Source: an uncultured Clostridia bacterium
Lineage (GTDB): Bacteria > Bacillota > Clostridia > Christensenellales > Borkfalkiaceae
DNA length: 7,887 bases
NCBI GenBank assembly: GCA_947177495.1
Contig: CAMWUS010000059.1
Coordinates: forward strand, 1 to 7,887
Reading direction: 5' to 3'
Shown here: positions 1 through 5,908 of the stretch, in pieces
How the letters are laid out: the number at the start of each line of letters is the position of its first letter
Position numbering within the stretch: position 1 is the stretch's first letter
Translations under genes and position numbers: made by a program
Notes under the pieces: model-generated
Told to the model about the DNA's origin: nothing
Seen by the model: only the letters and a program-made list of their open reading frames with translations
Database searches by the model: none

Positions 1-40
1 CTCACGCCTAAACTGAAAGAAACCAACTAAAAAAAGCAAT

Positions 41-125
41 TTGAACGCCGAGCGAGAAGAAAGGCGGTCGCCGCTGAACCGCTTGGCGATCCGCCTTTCT
101 TCTCGCTCGGCGGCGTTATTCAAAT
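41..125. repeat. Long nested inverted repeat, hairpin 1
   Basis: Positions 47-67 and 91-111 are perfect 21-bp inverted arms. Inside them, 68-72 and 85-89 pair as a further 5 bp after a one-base bulge. Outside, TTGAAC at 41-46 is followed on the far side by an interrupted partner around 112-125. A-rich sequence precedes the structure and a run of seven T follows at about 131-137, so it could also act as an intrinsic terminator on either strand. In a rolling-circle element such a hairpin could be a single-strand origin or an element end, but no known origin motif was recognised. Confidence 0.75.
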
Positions 126-257
126 GTTAGTTTTTTTATCGTCATGAATTTCTTTTTTCAGTTGTTGGCGGTGGCGGCTTTTCCGTTTTCGCCAACATTC
201 CCGAAAATTTTTGGCATACAAACATAATTTTTGCTTTTTCTTATGATAAAATCATTC
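126..257 (+). promoter_or_regulatory. Noncoding stretch with small hairpin and possible promoter
   Basis: No gene is seen here. A 7-bp inverted repeat pairs 164-170 (GTTGGCG) with 190-196 (CGCCAAC). Downstream, TATGAT at 242-247 is a fair -10 box for the leader that follows, but I see no convincing -35 box at 16-18 bp: TTGGCA at 211-216 is about 25 bp away. The promoter call is therefore weak, though transcription of the folded leader must begin somewhere near here. Confidence 0.3.
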
Positions 258-524
258 ATGCACGCAAAAGTGCGTTTACAATTTCATAGTAGAACTGTGT
301 CAATAGGAAATCTATTGTGCAGCTAAAACAGCATACCAGAGTATAGTTTAAGGTGCGAAGTAGCGTATAGTGAAAAGCCGGCTCACCCCCAACACAAAGA
401 AAAGGTGCAGCGTTGCGTTTTAATAAGAGATAAGTGTGGCTATAACCACGCTCTTATTCAGCGGGCGGTGTACAAAGTTTTATGAGATTAGGTTCTCGTA
501 AGATTTTGTACGCCGCCCTTTTTT
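258..524 (+). ncRNA. Structured 5' leader of the small-ORF/rep operon
   Basis: This non-protein-coding leader contains a series of hairpins. Positions 258-263 pair with 270-275 around a GCAAAA loop. CAATAG at 301-306 pairs with CTATTG at 312-317, extended by 295-297 with 320-322. AATAAGAG at 422-429 pairs with CTCTTATT at 451-458 and encloses GTGG/CCAC at 436-439/446-449. The series ends with the terminator hairpin at 463-518. A folded leader closed by a terminator just before the first ribosome binding site is the layout of an attenuator or riboregulator, which could keep rep expression low. I do not recognise it as a named RNA family, and no clear antiterminator partner for the terminator stem was found by eye. 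Confidence 0.45.
463..524 (+). terminator. Strong intrinsic terminator upstream of the small gene and rep
   Basis: Positions 463-476 (GGGCGGTGTACAAA) pair with 505-518 along 14 bp, with one G-U pair. An inner stem pairs 480-486 (TTATGAG) with 495-501 (CTCGTAA), also with one G-U pair, leaving an 8-nt loop. Six T residues follow at 519-524. It stands 34 bp before the TTG start at 558, so it should cut transcription before the operon unless it is relieved. Confidence 0.8.
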
Positions 525-557
525 CGTGCAAATTTTTTCAATTCGGAGGAGAGAAAT

Positions 558-710
558 TTGCAGGAGAACAAGACAAAACACACAAAGGAAATGGAAGTCA
601 GGGCTATCGGCGAGCCGAGTATCGCGGCATTATCCGAAAGCGAACAAAAGGTATTCTATACCGCCCTATTAAAGCGAATTACAGAGCTTGCTACAAAAGG
701 GGGTAAATGA
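558..710 (+). CDS. Small 50-residue protein translationally coupled to Rep
   Basis: The gene starts at a TTG codon eight bases after a strong ribosome binding site (GGAGG, 545-549). It runs 50 codons to TGA at 708-710. The stop overlaps ATG 707-709 of the following frame and lies two bases before the better-spaced rep start at 713, so the two are probably translationally coupled. The protein begins MQENKTKHTKEMEVRAIGEP and continues into a likely amphipathic helical half (SIAALSESEQKVFYTALLKR). It is charged, with no Cys, membrane segment or signal peptide. A second possible start, ATG 591, has a poorly placed ribosome site. I cannot name a family. Its position suggests a role in controlling replication or excision, but that is inference only. 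A different frame over 482-706 begins inside the terminator hairpin and lacks a ribosome site, so it is not the gene. Confidence 0.75.
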   Translation: MQENKTKHTKEMEVRAIGEPSIAALSESEQKVFYTALLKRITELATKGGK

Positions 711-712
711 AT

Positions 713-1597
713 ATGAATTTAATCGGCGCAAAGGTTTATTATGACGGTTCGCATTGGATAGCCATACCCCACACGGAACGACCGTACAAGCGAAGAAAAA
801 GCGTTTTAACCAAAGATGAAGATGAAAAAGTTGAACAATTTGAAAAGGCGTTCAAAAAGACGGGAAAAGGCAAAAAAGCAAAGAAAAAGGAAAAACTGTT
901 AAAGGAGTTTGCCCCGCTATTTACAAGCGAAACCGAAGCAAGCGAATTTGTAGAAAAGCAATATGAACGGCTGAACCGTAATCGCATAGAACGATATAAG
1001 CGGTTGAAACGAAAAGCGTATTTGCAACAATGGAGTTATTTTTGCACTTTCACTTATGACGATAAAAAGCAGACCGAAGAAAGTTTTAGAAAACAGCTTA
1101 TGAATTGCCTATACCATTTAGCCGCCCGAAAAGACTGGCGGTATATCGGTGCTTGGGAACGAGGCGACAAAACCGAACGCCTACACTTTCACGCTCTAAT
1201 GTACATACCGCCAAACGCTATGGTCGGCGAACTTGAAGAACACAACGATTATAATTTCAAAACCCACAATAGACAACTTACAAATCAAAACACTTTCTTT
1301 AATGAGCGATTCGGGCGAAGCGATTTCAACGCTATATCACACCAGTCCGAAGTTGAAGATAGCGTTTACTATATGCTTAAATACATAACCAAAAATGACG
1401 AGCGCGTAGTTTATTCCAGAGGGCTGAAAAGTTATATCGTTGCGGACATTTTGGAAGTAGACATTGTATGCCCTTACGGTGACGAAGAACACGAATACAA
1501 GTATGTGTTAGCAGATAATTTCACCTGCATCGTCGAGGGTGAAATTTTGGGAACGGTCAGTCCCGAAATTATAGAGCAAATGCCGAAAAGCAACTGA
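713..1597 (+). CDS. Rolling-circle replication initiator, HUH endonuclease family
   Basis: A protein of 294 residues, counted from ATG 713. That start lies nine bases after a GGGGG ribosome site at 699-703; ATG 707 is also in frame but only three bases from it. The three HUH-Rep motifs appear in order: motif 1 FCTFTYDD at about 110-117; the metal-binding HUH motif LHFHALMY with His158 and His160; and motif 3 YYMLKYITK at about 219-227, whose Tyr220-x-x-Lys223 probably holds the nicking tyrosine. A Lys-rich charged stretch (about 45-65) precedes the domain, and no helicase domain follows. Such proteins nick one strand at an origin, attach covalently to the 5' end and start rolling-circle replication. 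The layout resembles Reps of small plasmids and of filamentous or microvirus-like phages. It is likely controlled by the upstream terminator leader. The precise subfamily and nick site are not determined. Confidence 0.88.
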   Translation: MNLIGAKVYYDGSHWIAIPHTERPYKRRKSVLTKDEDEKVEQFEKAFKKTGKGKKAKKKEKLLKEFAPLFTSETEASEFVEKQYERLNRNRIERYKRLKRKAYLQQWSYFCTFTYDDKKQTEESFRKQLMNCLYHLAARKDWRYIGAWERGDKTERLHFHALMYIPPNAMVGELEEHNDYNFKTHNRQLTNQNTFFNERFGRSDFNAISHQSEVEDSVYYMLKYITKNDERVVYSRGLKSYIVADILEVDIVCPYGDEEHEYKYVLADNFTCIVEGEILGTVSPEIIEQMPKSN

Positions 1598-1603
1598 CCA
1601 ATA

Positions 1604-1764
1604 TATTTTGTCTTTCGCGGGGCGAAGGGCTAAACGGAAACGCACTTTTCCGCAAGGGTAAAATGCACTACCTGCGGTAGCCCTTGCAGAAAAGCGAACG
1701 GAAAGATTATAAGCAAAAAGCCCATGCGTTTCCGTTTGATCGCCCCTTGTCGAAAGACAAAATA
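1604..1764. repeat. Long nested hairpin between rep and recombinase, hairpin 2
   Basis: The whole intergenic region folds as one nested structure. Outer arms 1604-1617 and 1751-1764 match over 14 bp. The next arms, 1619-1625 and 1740-1746, match over 7 bp. Third arms 1632-1644 and 1725-1737 match over 13 bp. Inner arms 1645-1658 and 1681-1694 match over 14 bp with one mismatch, and the tip CTACC-TGC-GGTAG spans 1668-1680. The 3' side carries an unpaired A-rich segment at about 1695-1724. The structure fills the gap after the rep stop almost exactly and ends 11 bp before the recombinase ribosome site. It could be an origin (double- or single-strand), a structured RNA or an attachment-site region. 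Confidence 0.8.
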
Positions 1765-1792
1765 AAATCTATCTTAAAGGAGTTTTAGAACA

Positions 1793-3265
1793 ATGAAAAC
1801 AGCAGTTATCTATGCCCGATACAGTTCGGACAGCCAAACGGAACAGTCTATCGAGGGACAGTTGAGAGTTTGCGAAGAATACGCACAAAAGAATAATATT
1901 CTTATTCTCAACACCTACATAGACAGAGCCATGACAGGAACGAATGACAACCGTCCCGATTTCCAACGTATGATAAAAGACAGTAATCGACACGAATGGA
2001 ATTACGTTCTCGTTTACAAGTTAGACCGTTTCAGCCGTAACAAGTACGAAAGTACGATACATAAGCGCACATTAAAGAATAACGGTGTGAAATTGATTTC
2101 CGCTATGGAGAATATCCCCGATACACCCGAAGGCATTATTCTTGAAAGTTTACTTGAAGGAATGAACCAATATTATTCCGCAGAACTATCCCAAAAGGTA
2201 CGCCGTGGCATGAAAGAAACACGATTGAAAGGTAACTTCACAGGCGGGTATCTGATATACGGTTATAACGTAGAAAACAGAAAAGTAGTAATTAACGAAA
2301 GTCAAGCCGAAGTAGTCCGCTATATCTTCGAGCAATACTCTTTGGGCGTGTATGTAAAAGACATCATAAAATCGTTGACCGCAAAAGGTATTTACAATCA
2401 CGGAAAACCATTTAAAAGAAACACCGTTTATAATATCTTAAAAAGCGAGAAGTATTCGGGTATTTACAGGCATGACGGTGAAGTGTTTGAGAATATCTAT
2501 CCGCAAATCGTCCCTACCGAAGTTTACGAAAGAGTAAGAGCGAAAATCGACGAAAACAAATACGGCAAGCGTAGCGTTGAAGTTGTCTATCTGTTACGGC
2601 AGAAAATGAAATGCGGGTATTGCGGTATGCCGATAAGCGCAGAAACGGGTACTTCTAAAAACGGACAAGTGAAACGCTATTACAAGTGTTTGGGAAGAAA
2701 GCGCGGAAGCGATTGCAAAAAGTCTATGATAGGAAAAGACTTTTTAGAAAATTTGATAGTAAGTACCACCATTGAGGAGTTGAGCAGACCGCAAGTAATG
2801 AACGTTCTCGTGAAAGGGTTGCTTGATATACAGGAACAGCAGAATAACGGAACACCCATTTTGAAAATGCTTACAAAAGAGAAACGGCAGACGGAAAACG
2901 CCATAAATAACATTATGACCGCTATTGAAAACGGAGTAATCACCAACACCACCACAAAGCGTTTGAAAGAGCTTGAAGAACAGCAAGAGAGTTTAGAAAG
3001 GCAAATACTTATAGAGCGCAGTAAAACCGCCGTAAAGCTGTCCGAAAGCGATATGCGAGAGTTTTACGCGCAAGCGTTAGAGTTAGAACCACAAATGCTT
3101 ATAAACTATCTGATAAAAGAAATCGTGTTATTTGACGATAAAATAGAAATTCATTATAACAACCCGATAAGAATAAGTCCTGACGACAGTCAGGGCTTTT
3201 CTTTTTACTCTATAACAATACAAATCAATGCTGTACAAAATGTAATCATTACAATGATGATATAG
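1793..3265 (+). CDS. Large serine recombinase (site-specific integrase)
   Basis: A protein of 490 residues. ATG 1793 is ten bases after AAAGGAG at 1776-1782. The resolvase catalytic domain comes first: YARYSSDSQ with nucleophile Ser11, and YKLDRFSRN at 75-83 with the conserved arginines. The recombinase DNA-binding domain follows (about 150-255, including GGYLIYGY and TVYNILKSEKYSGIY). A zinc ribbon has CGYC at 274-277 with partners Cys299 and Cys308. A coiled-coil region rich in Glu, Gln and Lys lies at about 360-410. These proteins integrate and excise mobile elements through a Ser-DNA link and 2-bp staggered cuts. Length and domain order are normal for the family, and the gene looks intact. 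After PDDSQGFSFYS the last 17 residues form an Ile/Val-rich tail that I cannot match to the family, possibly a diverged end. Confidence 0.93.
   Translation: MKTAVIYARYSSDSQTEQSIEGQLRVCEEYAQKNNILILNTYIDRAMTGTNDNRPDFQRMIKDSNRHEWNYVLVYKLDRFSRNKYESTIHKRTLKNNGVKLISAMENIPDTPEGIILESLLEGMNQYYSAELSQKVRRGMKETRLKGNFTGGYLIYGYNVENRKVVINESQAEVVRYIFEQYSLGVYVKDIIKSLTAKGIYNHGKPFKRNTVYNILKSEKYSGIYRHDGEVFENIYPQIVPTEVYERVRAKIDENKYGKRSVEVVYLLRQKMKCGYCGMPISAETGTSKNGQVKRYYKCLGRKRGSDCKKSMIGKDFLENLIVSTTIEELSRPQVMNVLVKGLLDIQEQQNNGTPILKMLTKEKRQTENAINNIMTAIENGVITNTTTKRLKELEEQQESLERQILIERSKTAVKLSESDMREFYAQALELEPQMLINYLIKEIVLFDDKIEIHYNNPIRISPDDSQGFSFYSITIQINAVQNVIITMMI
3179..3206 (+). terminator. Terminator-like hairpin inside the 3' end of the recombinase gene
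   Basis: CCTGAC at 3179-3184 and GTCAGG at 3189-3194 form a 6-bp stem with a GACA loop, followed by GCTTTTCTTTTT to 3206. This looks like a modest intrinsic terminator, yet it lies about 60 bp before the recombinase stop. It may reduce full-length transcript, or be a chance result of the conserved residues encoded here. Confidence 0.3.
3241..3258. repeat. Overlapping short dyads at the recombinase stop
   Basis: TGTAAT-C-ATTACA (3241-3253) and ATCATT-AC-AATGAT (3245-3258) are two perfect dyads that overlap each other and the final recombinase codons. They could bind a dimeric protein such as the recombinase or a regulator. They are short and in AT-rich DNA, so chance is possible. Confidence 0.3.
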
Positions 3266-3288
3266 AGAACGGCTATTTATTCCACGTT

Positions 3289-3412
3289 CCGCTTGACATG
3301 AGCCTCGTAGGCGTGCGGTATTCAGGCAAAGAGCCAAACGCACCGCCCCTGCGGGGCTTATTGTTTGCCGTTGGCAAAATAGCCTACCGCACGCCTTTCT
3401 CATGTCAAGCGG
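3289..3412. repeat. Long nested hairpin after the recombinase, hairpin 3
   Basis: Outer arms 3289-3302 and 3399-3412 match perfectly over 14 bp. Second arms 3309-3320 and 3385-3396 match perfectly over 12 bp. Inner arms 3333-3340 and 3369-3375 pair with one bulge, and the tip is GCCCC-TGC-GGGGC. The plan is the same as in the 1604-1764 hairpin: stacked stems, a TGC tip loop closed by CC/GG, and an A-rich segment ending in AGCC before the 3' arm of the second stem. A weak GCGG/CCGC stem at 3418-3431 followed by CGTTTT comes right after. It could mark the right end of the element, be an origin, or be a structured RNA. Confidence 0.75.
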
Positions 3413-3496
3413 CTTTCGCGGCATAAACCGCCGTTTTGTATAAAGAAAGAACCCAAATCAAACAACCCTTTTAAGGTGTTCAATTTAGGTCCTTAC
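3413..3496. other. Probable element-chromosome junction region
   Basis: No gene is seen between the last long hairpin and the tRNA-Ser 3' end. The right border of the mobile element and its attachment site most likely fall here, because everything to the left belongs to the element and the tRNA to the right is chromosomal. The exact point cannot be fixed without the other junction or an empty site. Confidence 0.35.
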
Positions 3497-3586
3497 TGGC
3501 GCAGAGAAAGGGATTTGAACCCTTGGATACATTCCTGCATCACACGATTTCGAATCGTGCGCGTTCGACCGCTCCGCCATCTCTGC
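3497..3586 (-). tRNA. tRNA-Ser, anticodon CGA
   Basis: The - strand reads as a complete class II tRNA of 90 nt including an encoded CCA. Acceptor arms GCAGAGA (3580-3586) and TCTCTGC (3501-3507) pair perfectly, followed by discriminator G, usual for serine tRNAs, and CCA (3497-3500). The anticodon stem CACGA/TCGTG encloses the loop TTCGAAA, giving anticodon CGA, which reads UCG. A long variable arm forms GATGCA/TGTATC with a GGAA loop. The T arm is AAGGG-TTCAAAT-CCCTT. It looks functional and has its own promoter upstream. The 3' end faces the mobile element. Confidence 0.96.
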
Positions 3587-3596
3587 AAGCCGTTTT

Positions 3597-3625
3597 ATTG
3601 TATCCTTTTTTTTAGAAAAAGGCAA
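3597..3625 (-). promoter_or_regulatory. Promoter of tRNA-Ser
   Basis: On the - strand, TTGCCT (3620-3625) and TACAAT (3597-3602) are separated by exactly 17 bp and lie just upstream of the tRNA 5' end. The -35 box overlaps the stem of the lysR terminator. Confidence 0.6.
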
Positions 3626-3644
3626 CTCATTTCGTGCCCTTTTT
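3611..3644 (-). terminator. Likely terminator of the mnmE-lysR transcript
   Basis: On the - strand, AAAAAGGGCA (3635-3644) pairs with TGCCTTTTT (3616-3624) with one bulged G, and the T-rich 3' arm serves as the U tract. It lies about 20 bp past the lysR stop. The bulge and A/T-rich stem make it moderate in strength. Confidence 0.5.
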
Positions 3645-3664
3645 GAAAAATTTTCGCAAACGGC

Positions 3665-4555
3665 TTATTTTCTTTCAAACAGATTGATAAATGCGCGGAG
3701 TGAATACGTCATATTTACGTCTTTACGAAGTGCTAAGCCTACCGAACGGGCGGGCATGGCGGGCTCTAACTTCACCTCGAAAAGCGATCCGTCGCCGAGC
3801 TTGTTCATGGTATACTCGCGCGGAATACAACCGATTCCCATACCGTCTACAACGAGCCGCTTCATAAAACCCCAACTGTCCACTTCCACCGCAGGCGACA
3901 GCGTAACGCCGTGGCTCTTGCTGTAATGGTCGAGCGAGGAGCGCGCAACCGTATGCGCTTCCATAAGCAAAAGCGGATAACGCTGCATATCCCAAATGGA
4001 AACGGTTTTTCCGCGCAGTTCCGAAAAGGCTTCCCCCGCGATAAAGATATCGTTGAGCAGCATAATGGAATCCTGAATGACGATGCCGTCGTCGGGTGCG
4101 GTCGGCAGGTTGAGAAATCCGATATCGCAACCGTTGGATTTGATAAGCTCGATAATTTTAGGCGAAACGTCGGAAATCAACTCGATTTTTACGTTGGGAT
4201 AACGTTTATGATACTCCACGATTTTTTCGGAAAGCACGTATTGAAAAATCGTTTCCGACGCGCCGATCCGTAGCGTTCCCGTTGCGTTTTCCTTTAAATT
4301 GGTAAGGTGGTTTTCCACCCCTTCAAGCAATTTTAACGCCGTCTCTACGTCGCCGTAAATCAGCGCGCCGCCCTGCGCGCTCAGTTCCATACCCTTGTGC
4401 AAGCGGTTGAAAAGAGGTGTGCCGAGCTGACTTTCAAGCTGTTTAATTGCTTGCGAAACGGCGGGCTGAGAAATATAAAGCTCCTCCGCCGCCTTGGTAA
4501 GGCTTCCGCACCGCGCAACCGTATAAAATACCTTATAAAGCTCTAAATTGACCAT
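3665..4555 (-). CDS. LysR-type transcriptional regulator
   Basis: A protein of 296 residues, the usual family length. The N-terminal winged helix-turn-helix spans about 1-60, with the typical LysR pattern SLTKAAEELYISQPAVSQ (18-35) and QLESQLGTPLFNR. A linker helix leads into a substrate-binding domain (about 92-290) beginning with GTLRIGASETIF. The effector and target genes cannot be read from the sequence. The start at ATG 4553-4555 has a GAGGAGG-type ribosome site that overlaps the mnmE stop codon, and the gap to mnmE is 9 bp, so both are surely on one transcript. LysR regulators more often stand divergent from their targets, so placement behind a tRNA-modification gene gives no clue to the regulon. 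Confidence 0.93.
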   Translation of the reverse strand: MVNLELYKVFYTVARCGSLTKAAEELYISQPAVSQAIKQLESQLGTPLFNRLHKGMELSAQGGALIYGDVETALKLLEGVENHLTNLKENATGTLRIGASETIFQYVLSEKIVEYHKRYPNVKIELISDVSPKIIELIKSNGCDIGFLNLPTAPDDGIVIQDSIMLLNDIFIAGEAFSELRGKTVSIWDMQRYPLLLMEAHTVARSSLDHYSKSHGVTLSPAVEVDSWGFMKRLVVDGMGIGCIPREYTMNKLGDGSLFEVKLEPAMPARSVGLALRKDVNMTYSLRAFINLFERK

Positions 4556-4564
4556 ACCCCTCCT

Positions 4565-5860
4565 CTATTTGCCCACGCAGAATTTTTCGAATATTTCTGA
4601 AATGACCGCTTCCGAAGCCGTTTCCCCGCTGAATGCGCCGAGCGCAACCCACGCGGCGTGAACCTCTTCGGCATACAGCTCTGCGGGCAAACCGTCCCGC
4701 ACCGAACGCTCTGCCCTCAATACTGCCTCGTACGCGTCGCTCGCGGCGCGGTAATGCCGCTCTTCCAACACGAATACGTCGCTCTCGCGCCCGAATCCGC
4801 GCTCATACATGAGTTCTTTGAGTTCGTCCAACCCCTCGCCCGTGACGGAAGATACAAGCACGTCGCACCCTTTCTTTTTCGCAAGGTCGCATTTCGCGCC
4901 CACGGTTATAACGGGCGTATCGGGCGGAAGCTCGCTGTCTGCCTGAGCCACGCCGTCCTCTTTCAGCCAAAGAATGAGATCGGCGTTTTTTACGGCAAGC
5001 TCGGCGCGGCGAATGCCCTCGCGCTCCACGGTGTCCGTCCCCTCGCGTAAGCCTGCGGTATCGATAAGATTGAAACGCACGCCCTGAATTTCGAGAGTGC
5101 CCTCCACGGTGTCGCGCGTGGTGCCGGGAATATCCGTTACGATGGAGCGGTCGTACCCCAACAATGCGTTGAAGAGAGAGCTTTTGCCCGCGTTGGGTTT
5201 TCCGCAAAGCACGGCGGAAACGCCCGACTTGATTTTTCTTCCCGCGCGGTATTGTTTTAAAAGCGCTTGCAGGGCGCCCTCGACCTCTTGAAGCTTCTGT
5301 AAAACCTCTGCGGCGGTATCCGCCTGCAAGTCCTCTTCGGGATAGTCAAGGTCGGCGTCGATGCCTGCAAGACAAGTGGTGAGTAAGTCTTGCAAGCGCT
5401 TTCCCTCCTTGGTGAGTTTTTCGGTATAGAGGGAATAGCCCGCGCGCACCTGCGCTTGCGATTCGGCGTCGATCATGTCCGCCATGCCCTCCGCCGCGGA
5501 GAGAGAAAGCTTGCCGTTTAAAAATGCGCGTTTGGTGAACTCGCCCCTTTCTGCAAGCCTTGCGCCCAAAGAGAGCGCTTGCGATAGAACGCCGCGCGCA
5601 ATTTCCACGCCCCCGTGACAGTGAAACTCCACGACCTCTTCGCCCGTAAACGATTTAGGCGCGCGAAACCAAACGCACATTCCGTGGTCGTAGAATGCGC
5701 CGCAGTCGATTTCCCCCACGTAAAGGGTATTGGGAACGAATTCCCCTTTCCTCGAAAACATTTTTCGCGCCAAAGGCAACGCGCCCTCGCCGCTTAAACG
5801 AACGACGGCAACGCCCCCTCTGCCCTGCGGCGTAGCGATTGCCGCAATTATTTCTTCCAT
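4565..5860 (-). CDS. mnmE: tRNA uridine-5-carboxymethylaminomethyl modification GTPase MnmE (TrmE)
   Basis: With MnmG, this GTPase modifies U34 of certain tRNAs using a methylene-tetrahydrofolate carbon. ATG 5858-5860 is chosen because GGAG stands six bases upstream; a TTG four codons earlier lies inside that ribosome site and is unlikely. The product has 431 residues. The N-terminal folate-binding domain begins EEIIAAIATPQGRGGVAVVR and includes FTGEEVVEFHCHGG. The G domain has the P-loop GKPNAGKSS (about 220-228), switch DIPGTTRDT and G3 DTAGLRE. The G4 position reads GAKCDL, with Ala in place of the usual Asn of NKxD. The C terminus is FCVGK, keeping the conserved Cys428 of the family's C[IV]GK ending. 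It is slightly shorter than many homologues (about 450). The partner mnmG, often adjacent, is not in the window. Confidence 0.96.
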   Translation of the reverse strand: MEEIIAAIATPQGRGGVAVVRLSGEGALPLARKMFSRKGEFVPNTLYVGEIDCGAFYDHGMCVWFRAPKSFTGEEVVEFHCHGGVEIARGVLSQALSLGARLAERGEFTKRAFLNGKLSLSAAEGMADMIDAESQAQVRAGYSLYTEKLTKEGKRLQDLLTTCLAGIDADLDYPEEDLQADTAAEVLQKLQEVEGALQALLKQYRAGRKIKSGVSAVLCGKPNAGKSSLFNALLGYDRSIVTDIPGTTRDTVEGTLEIQGVRFNLIDTAGLREGTDTVEREGIRRAELAVKNADLILWLKEDGVAQADSELPPDTPVITVGAKCDLAKKKGCDVLVSSVTGEGLDELKELMYERGFGRESDVFVLEERHYRAASDAYEAVLRAERSVRDGLPAELYAEEVHAAWVALGAFSGETASEAVISEIFEKFCVGK

Positions 5861-5870
5861 AACGTACTCC

Positions 5871-5906
5871 AAAACAAAAACCGCAGATTACGTATAATCT
5901 ACGGTT
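5871..5906 (-). terminator. Terminator-like hairpin between sigE and mnmE
   Basis: On the - strand, 5895-5906 and 5879-5890 form a 12-bp stem with one mismatched or wobble position and a 4-nt loop, followed by TTTTTGTTTT down to 5871. This fits termination of the spoIIGA-sigE transcript. However, the likely mnmE promoter lies upstream of it, so the hairpin would also sit at the very start of the mnmE message. Confidence 0.6.
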
Positions 5907-5908
5907 AT

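Larger units (their letters stand above)
1..3420 (+). mobile_element. Putative small integrative element with rolling-circle Rep and large serine recombinase
   Basis: This span carries a HUH-endonuclease Rep, a small coupled gene and a large serine recombinase, all on the + strand, separated by long nested inverted repeats. Its coding sequence is visibly richer in A and T than the sporulation and mnmE genes to the right. Rep would copy a circular form by rolling-circle replication, and the recombinase would integrate and excise it; this role is inferred from the families. No conjugation, relaxase-like second protein, resistance or other cargo gene is visible. Borders are not proven: the left end may lie before position 1, and the right end is placed between the last hairpin (ending 3412) and the tRNA-Ser 3' end (3497). 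I found no convincing direct repeat marking att sites. Confidence 0.7.

Noticed and set aside
482..706. 74-codon open frame on the + strand
   Set aside because: It starts inside the terminator hairpin, has no ribosome site, and overlaps the 50-codon frame at 558-710, which has a strong ribosome site and coupling to rep.
1604..1764. CRISPR array or tandem repeats
   Set aside because: The repeated pieces are inverted arms of one fold, not regularly spaced direct repeats, and no cas-like gene is present.
3128..3424. 98-codon open frame on the - strand across the recombinase end and hairpin 3
   Set aside because: It runs through the perfect inverted repeat and the recombinase coding sequence in antisense, with no recognisable domain.
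15..3457. Possible direct repeat as att sites: GAAAGAAACCAAC (15-27) and GAAAGAACCCAAA (3445-3457)
   Set aside because: Only 11 of 13 bases match in A-rich DNA; this is too weak to call ends of the element.
3723..4130. Arginine-rich open frames antisense or out of frame within lysR, mnmE, sigE and spoIIGA
   Set aside because: Their composition reflects GC-rich host codons read in the wrong frame; the true genes have clear family motifs.
5870..5872. Upstream TTG start for mnmE giving 435 residues
   Set aside because: It overlaps the GGAG ribosome site that is ideally spaced for the ATG at 5858-5860, where the family N terminus also begins.
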